Under the pieces are notes generated by a model, which saw only the letters and a program-made list of their open reading frames with translations, did not search any database and was not told where the DNA came from. From Paenibacillus tengchongensis (lineage in GTDB: Bacteria > Bacillota > Bacilli > Paenibacillales > Paenibacillaceae): a stretch of DNA of 64,000 nucleotides. The position numbers and the translations under genes are program-made. The DNA is taken from positions 637,282 to 701,281 of the forward strand of contig NZ_WACP01000001.1 in assembly GCF_008973665.1 (NCBI RefSeq), read 5' to 3'. Shown here one piece after another: positions 62,755 to 64,000 of the stretch (position 1 is its first letter; every line of letters begins with the position of its first letter).

Positions 62755-62828
62755 TCGGGATGACACGATTTGAACATGCGACCCCCTGGTCCCAAACCAG
62801 GTGCTCTACCAAGCTGAGCTACATCCCG
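62755..62828 (-). tRNA. tRNA-Pro (TGG)
   Basis: A 74-base cloverleaf, acceptor CGGGATG with CATCCCG; anticodon loop TTTGGGA gives TGG. CCA is not encoded. Confidence 0.95.
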
Positions 62829-62848
62829 TAACTATCTGTATATATAAA

Positions 62849-62925
62849 TGGCGCGCCCTGAGAGATTCGAACTCCCGACCTTTTGATTCGTAGTCAAACG
62901 CTCTATCCAGCTGAGCTAAGGGCGC
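62849..62925 (-). tRNA. tRNA-Arg (ACG)
   Basis: A 77-base gene with encoded CCA; anticodon loop CTACGAA gives ACG, whose A is normally converted to inosine. Confidence 0.95.
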
Positions 62926-62935
62926 AAAATCTATA

Positions 62936-63010
62936 TGGAGCGGACGACGGGAATCGAACCCGCGACCCTCGCCTTGGCAAGGCGATGCTCTACCGCTGAG
63001 CCACGTCCGC
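62936..63010 (-). tRNA. tRNA-Gly (GCC)
   Basis: A 75-base gene with encoded CCA; anticodon loop TTGCCAA gives GCC. Confidence 0.95.
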
Positions 63011-63017
63011 TTAATCA

Positions 63018-63069
63018 TGGTGCGCTTGCCTATAATTCAATGCGTCTGCCATTGACGCTACACGCGCAC
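63018..63069 (-). pseudogene. Truncated tRNA-like remnant
   Basis: On the minus strand it begins GCGCGTGTA, has a good D-arm (GCGTC with GACGC, loop AATGGCA), then only TTGAATTATAGGCAA before a 3' GCGCACCA. The T-arm and a proper anticodon arm are missing, yet the acceptor ends and the CCA remain. It sits between two intact tRNA genes. Confidence 0.6.
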
Positions 63070-63090
63070 ACTTCGTAACACTTAAGAAAA

Positions 63091-63166
63091 TGGTGAGCCA
63101 TGAAGGACTCGAACCTTCGACACCCTGATTAAAAGTCAGGTGCTCTACCGACTGAGCTAATGGCTC
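63091..63166 (-). tRNA. tRNA-Lys (TTT)
   Basis: A 76-base gene with encoded CCA; anticodon loop CTTTTAA gives TTT. Confidence 0.95.
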
Positions 63167-63191
63167 GCAAGGATTACCTGCAAGGTAAAAA

Positions 63192-63266
63192 TGGCTGGGG
63201 ATATAGGATTCGAACCTATGAGTGACGGAGTCAAAGTCCGTTGCCTTACCGCTTGGCTAATCCCCA
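63192..63266 (-). tRNA. tRNA-Gln (TTG)
   Basis: A 75-base gene with encoded CCA; acceptor TGGGGAT with ATCCCCA; anticodon loop CTTTGAC gives TTG. Confidence 0.95.
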
Positions 63267-63331
63267 ATATCAGTTAGTGTTGGCAATTGTCCGGAATCTT
63301 ATCCAGATTCTCATCCCTGAAGCTAAATAGA

Positions 63332-63408
63332 TGGCGGAACCGACGGGATTCGAACCCGCGGTCTCCTGCGTGACAGGCAGGCATGTTAGGCCTCTACACC
63401 ACGGTTCC
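63332..63408 (-). tRNA. tRNA-Asp (GTC)
   Basis: A 77-base gene with encoded CCA; acceptor GGAACCG with CGGTTCC; anticodon loop CTGTCAC gives GTC. Confidence 0.95.
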
Positions 63409-63443
63409 GCGATTTAAAGCTTCTCTCCAGCAAGTGGAGATAA

Positions 63444-63517
<74 letters not shown>

Positions 63518-63609
63518 TCAGTATGATATATTCTTTTATACCCCTGCTCACCGACACATAATCGGTTTTACCTATGAAGCTTATGCTTCACCTTTGGGGA
63601 ATAAATTTA

Positions 63610-63685
63610 TGGTGGAGGCTGAGGGGTTCGAACCCCCGACCCTCTGCTTGTAAGGCAGATGCTCTCCCAGCTGAGCTAAGCCTCC
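63610..63685 (-). tRNA. tRNA-Val (TAC)
   Basis: A 76-base gene with encoded CCA; acceptor GGAGGCT with AGCCTCC; anticodon loop CTTACAA gives TAC. Confidence 0.95.
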
Positions 63686-63690
63686 ATATA

Positions 63691-63762
63691 TGACCCGTAT
63701 GGGATTCGAACCCATGTTACCTCCGTGAAAGGGAGGTGTCTTAACCCCTTGACCAACGGGCC
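63691..63762 (-). tRNA. tRNA-Glu (TTC)
   Basis: A 72-base gene; acceptor GGCCCGT with ACGGGTC; anticodon loop CTTTCAC gives TTC. CCA is not encoded. It is five bases from the tRNA-Val gene. Confidence 0.95.
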
Positions 63763-63789
63763 ATGCTTTAATGTTTCATCAAGAAAAGG

Positions 63790-63830
63790 CATTGCTGCGG
63801 AGAGAGAGGGATACTCTCACTTCGTTCGAG
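63790..63830 (-). pseudogene. Partial copy of the tRNA-Ser 3' end
   Basis: GCTGCGGAGAGAGAGGGAT (63792-63810) repeats GCTACGGAGAGAGAGGGAT from the 3' end of the tRNA-Ser gene at 63907 onward with one mismatch, then diverges. The remainder up to 63900 has no tRNA fold. Confidence 0.6.
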
Positions 63831-63910
63831 ATTGCGATGTAATCCCTAACGAAGCTTATGCTCCAACGAACCACTGAGGGTTCTCATCCCTATTCAGGGA
63901 AGTAATGCTA

Positions 63911-64000
63911 CGGAGAGAGAGGGATTCGAACCCTCGAGACGCTTGTGGCGCCTACACGATTTCCAATCGTGCTCCTTCGGCCAAACTCGGACACCTCTCC
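63911..64000 (-). tRNA. tRNA-Ser (GGA)
   Basis: A 90-base gene with the long variable arm of serine tRNAs; anticodon loop TTGGAAA gives GGA; acceptor GGAGAGG with TCTCTCC. Its 5' base coincides with the last base of the window, so it is just complete. CCA is not encoded. Confidence 0.93.

Noticed and set aside
63540..63600. Short stem GAAGC-TTAT-GCTTC between tRNA genes as a terminator
   Set aside because: Only five pairs, no T-run, and transcription must continue to the downstream tRNAs.

Overview
The window looks like a chromosomal segment of a GC-rich, endospore-forming Firmicute, most likely Paenibacillus. The signs are a gerA-type germination operon, AGGAGG-type ribosome-binding sites with frequent TTG/GTG starts, several YesM/YesN-type sensor/regulator pairs beside sugar ABC transporters, PerR- and CcpA-like operators, and a dense tRNA cluster. 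No phage, IS element, rRNA gene or true CRISPR array is visible. Identifications come from reading the translated sequence and remembered family motifs; no database search was run.

Layout: 1-4.0 kb holds a gerKA-KB-KC-like operon (first gene cut by the window edge). From 4.0 to 22.6 kb is a carbohydrate region: a GH42 beta-galactosidase divergent from an AraC regulator, a second GH42, an ABC importer (two permeases and a binding lipoprotein) divergent from a YesM/YesN pair, an SGNH esterase, and a GH31 alpha-xylosidase divergent from a cupin-AraC regulator. From 22.7 to 26.8 kb lie an NTF2-like protein and a response regulator/ABC ATPase/permease/histidine kinase operon of the peptide-antibiotic-response type. 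From 27.4 to 33.5 kb are a large low-complexity methyltransferase, a SPASM radical-SAM protein with a Gfo/Idh oxidoreductase, and threonine synthase.

From 33.7 to 36.7 kb is the strangest part: a 21/22-bp tandem array, a CYTH protein, an exactly periodic array of 26 x 52-bp hairpin units, and an uncharacterised protein that appears to join a nuclease-like fold to a helix-turn-helix. From 37 to 50 kb the sugar theme returns: GH36 alpha-galactosidase, GH2 beta-mannosidase divergent from a second ABC importer, followed by another YesM/YesN pair and a spermidine-synthase-like protein. From 50 to 62.5 kb are housekeeping and stress genes: an exonuclease, a TipA-like MerR regulator, a PepSY/two-component operon, aroD-rbsK, an alpha-glucan phosphorylase, catalase under two PerR-like boxes, and a WYL regulator. 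The window ends in eleven leftward tRNA genes with two tRNA-like remnants among them.

The glycosidases (beta-galactosidase x2, alpha-xylosidase, alpha-galactosidase, beta-mannosidase) with an esterase and two oligosaccharide importers suggest degradation of plant hemicellulose fragments such as galactomannan and xyloglucan. Each glycosidase tends to sit divergently from its own regulator or transporter. CcpA-like sites in front of the 42.5-kb transporter and the phosphorylase suggest catabolite control. A dispersed intergenic repeat family recurs in five intergenic regions and is not explained by any gene.
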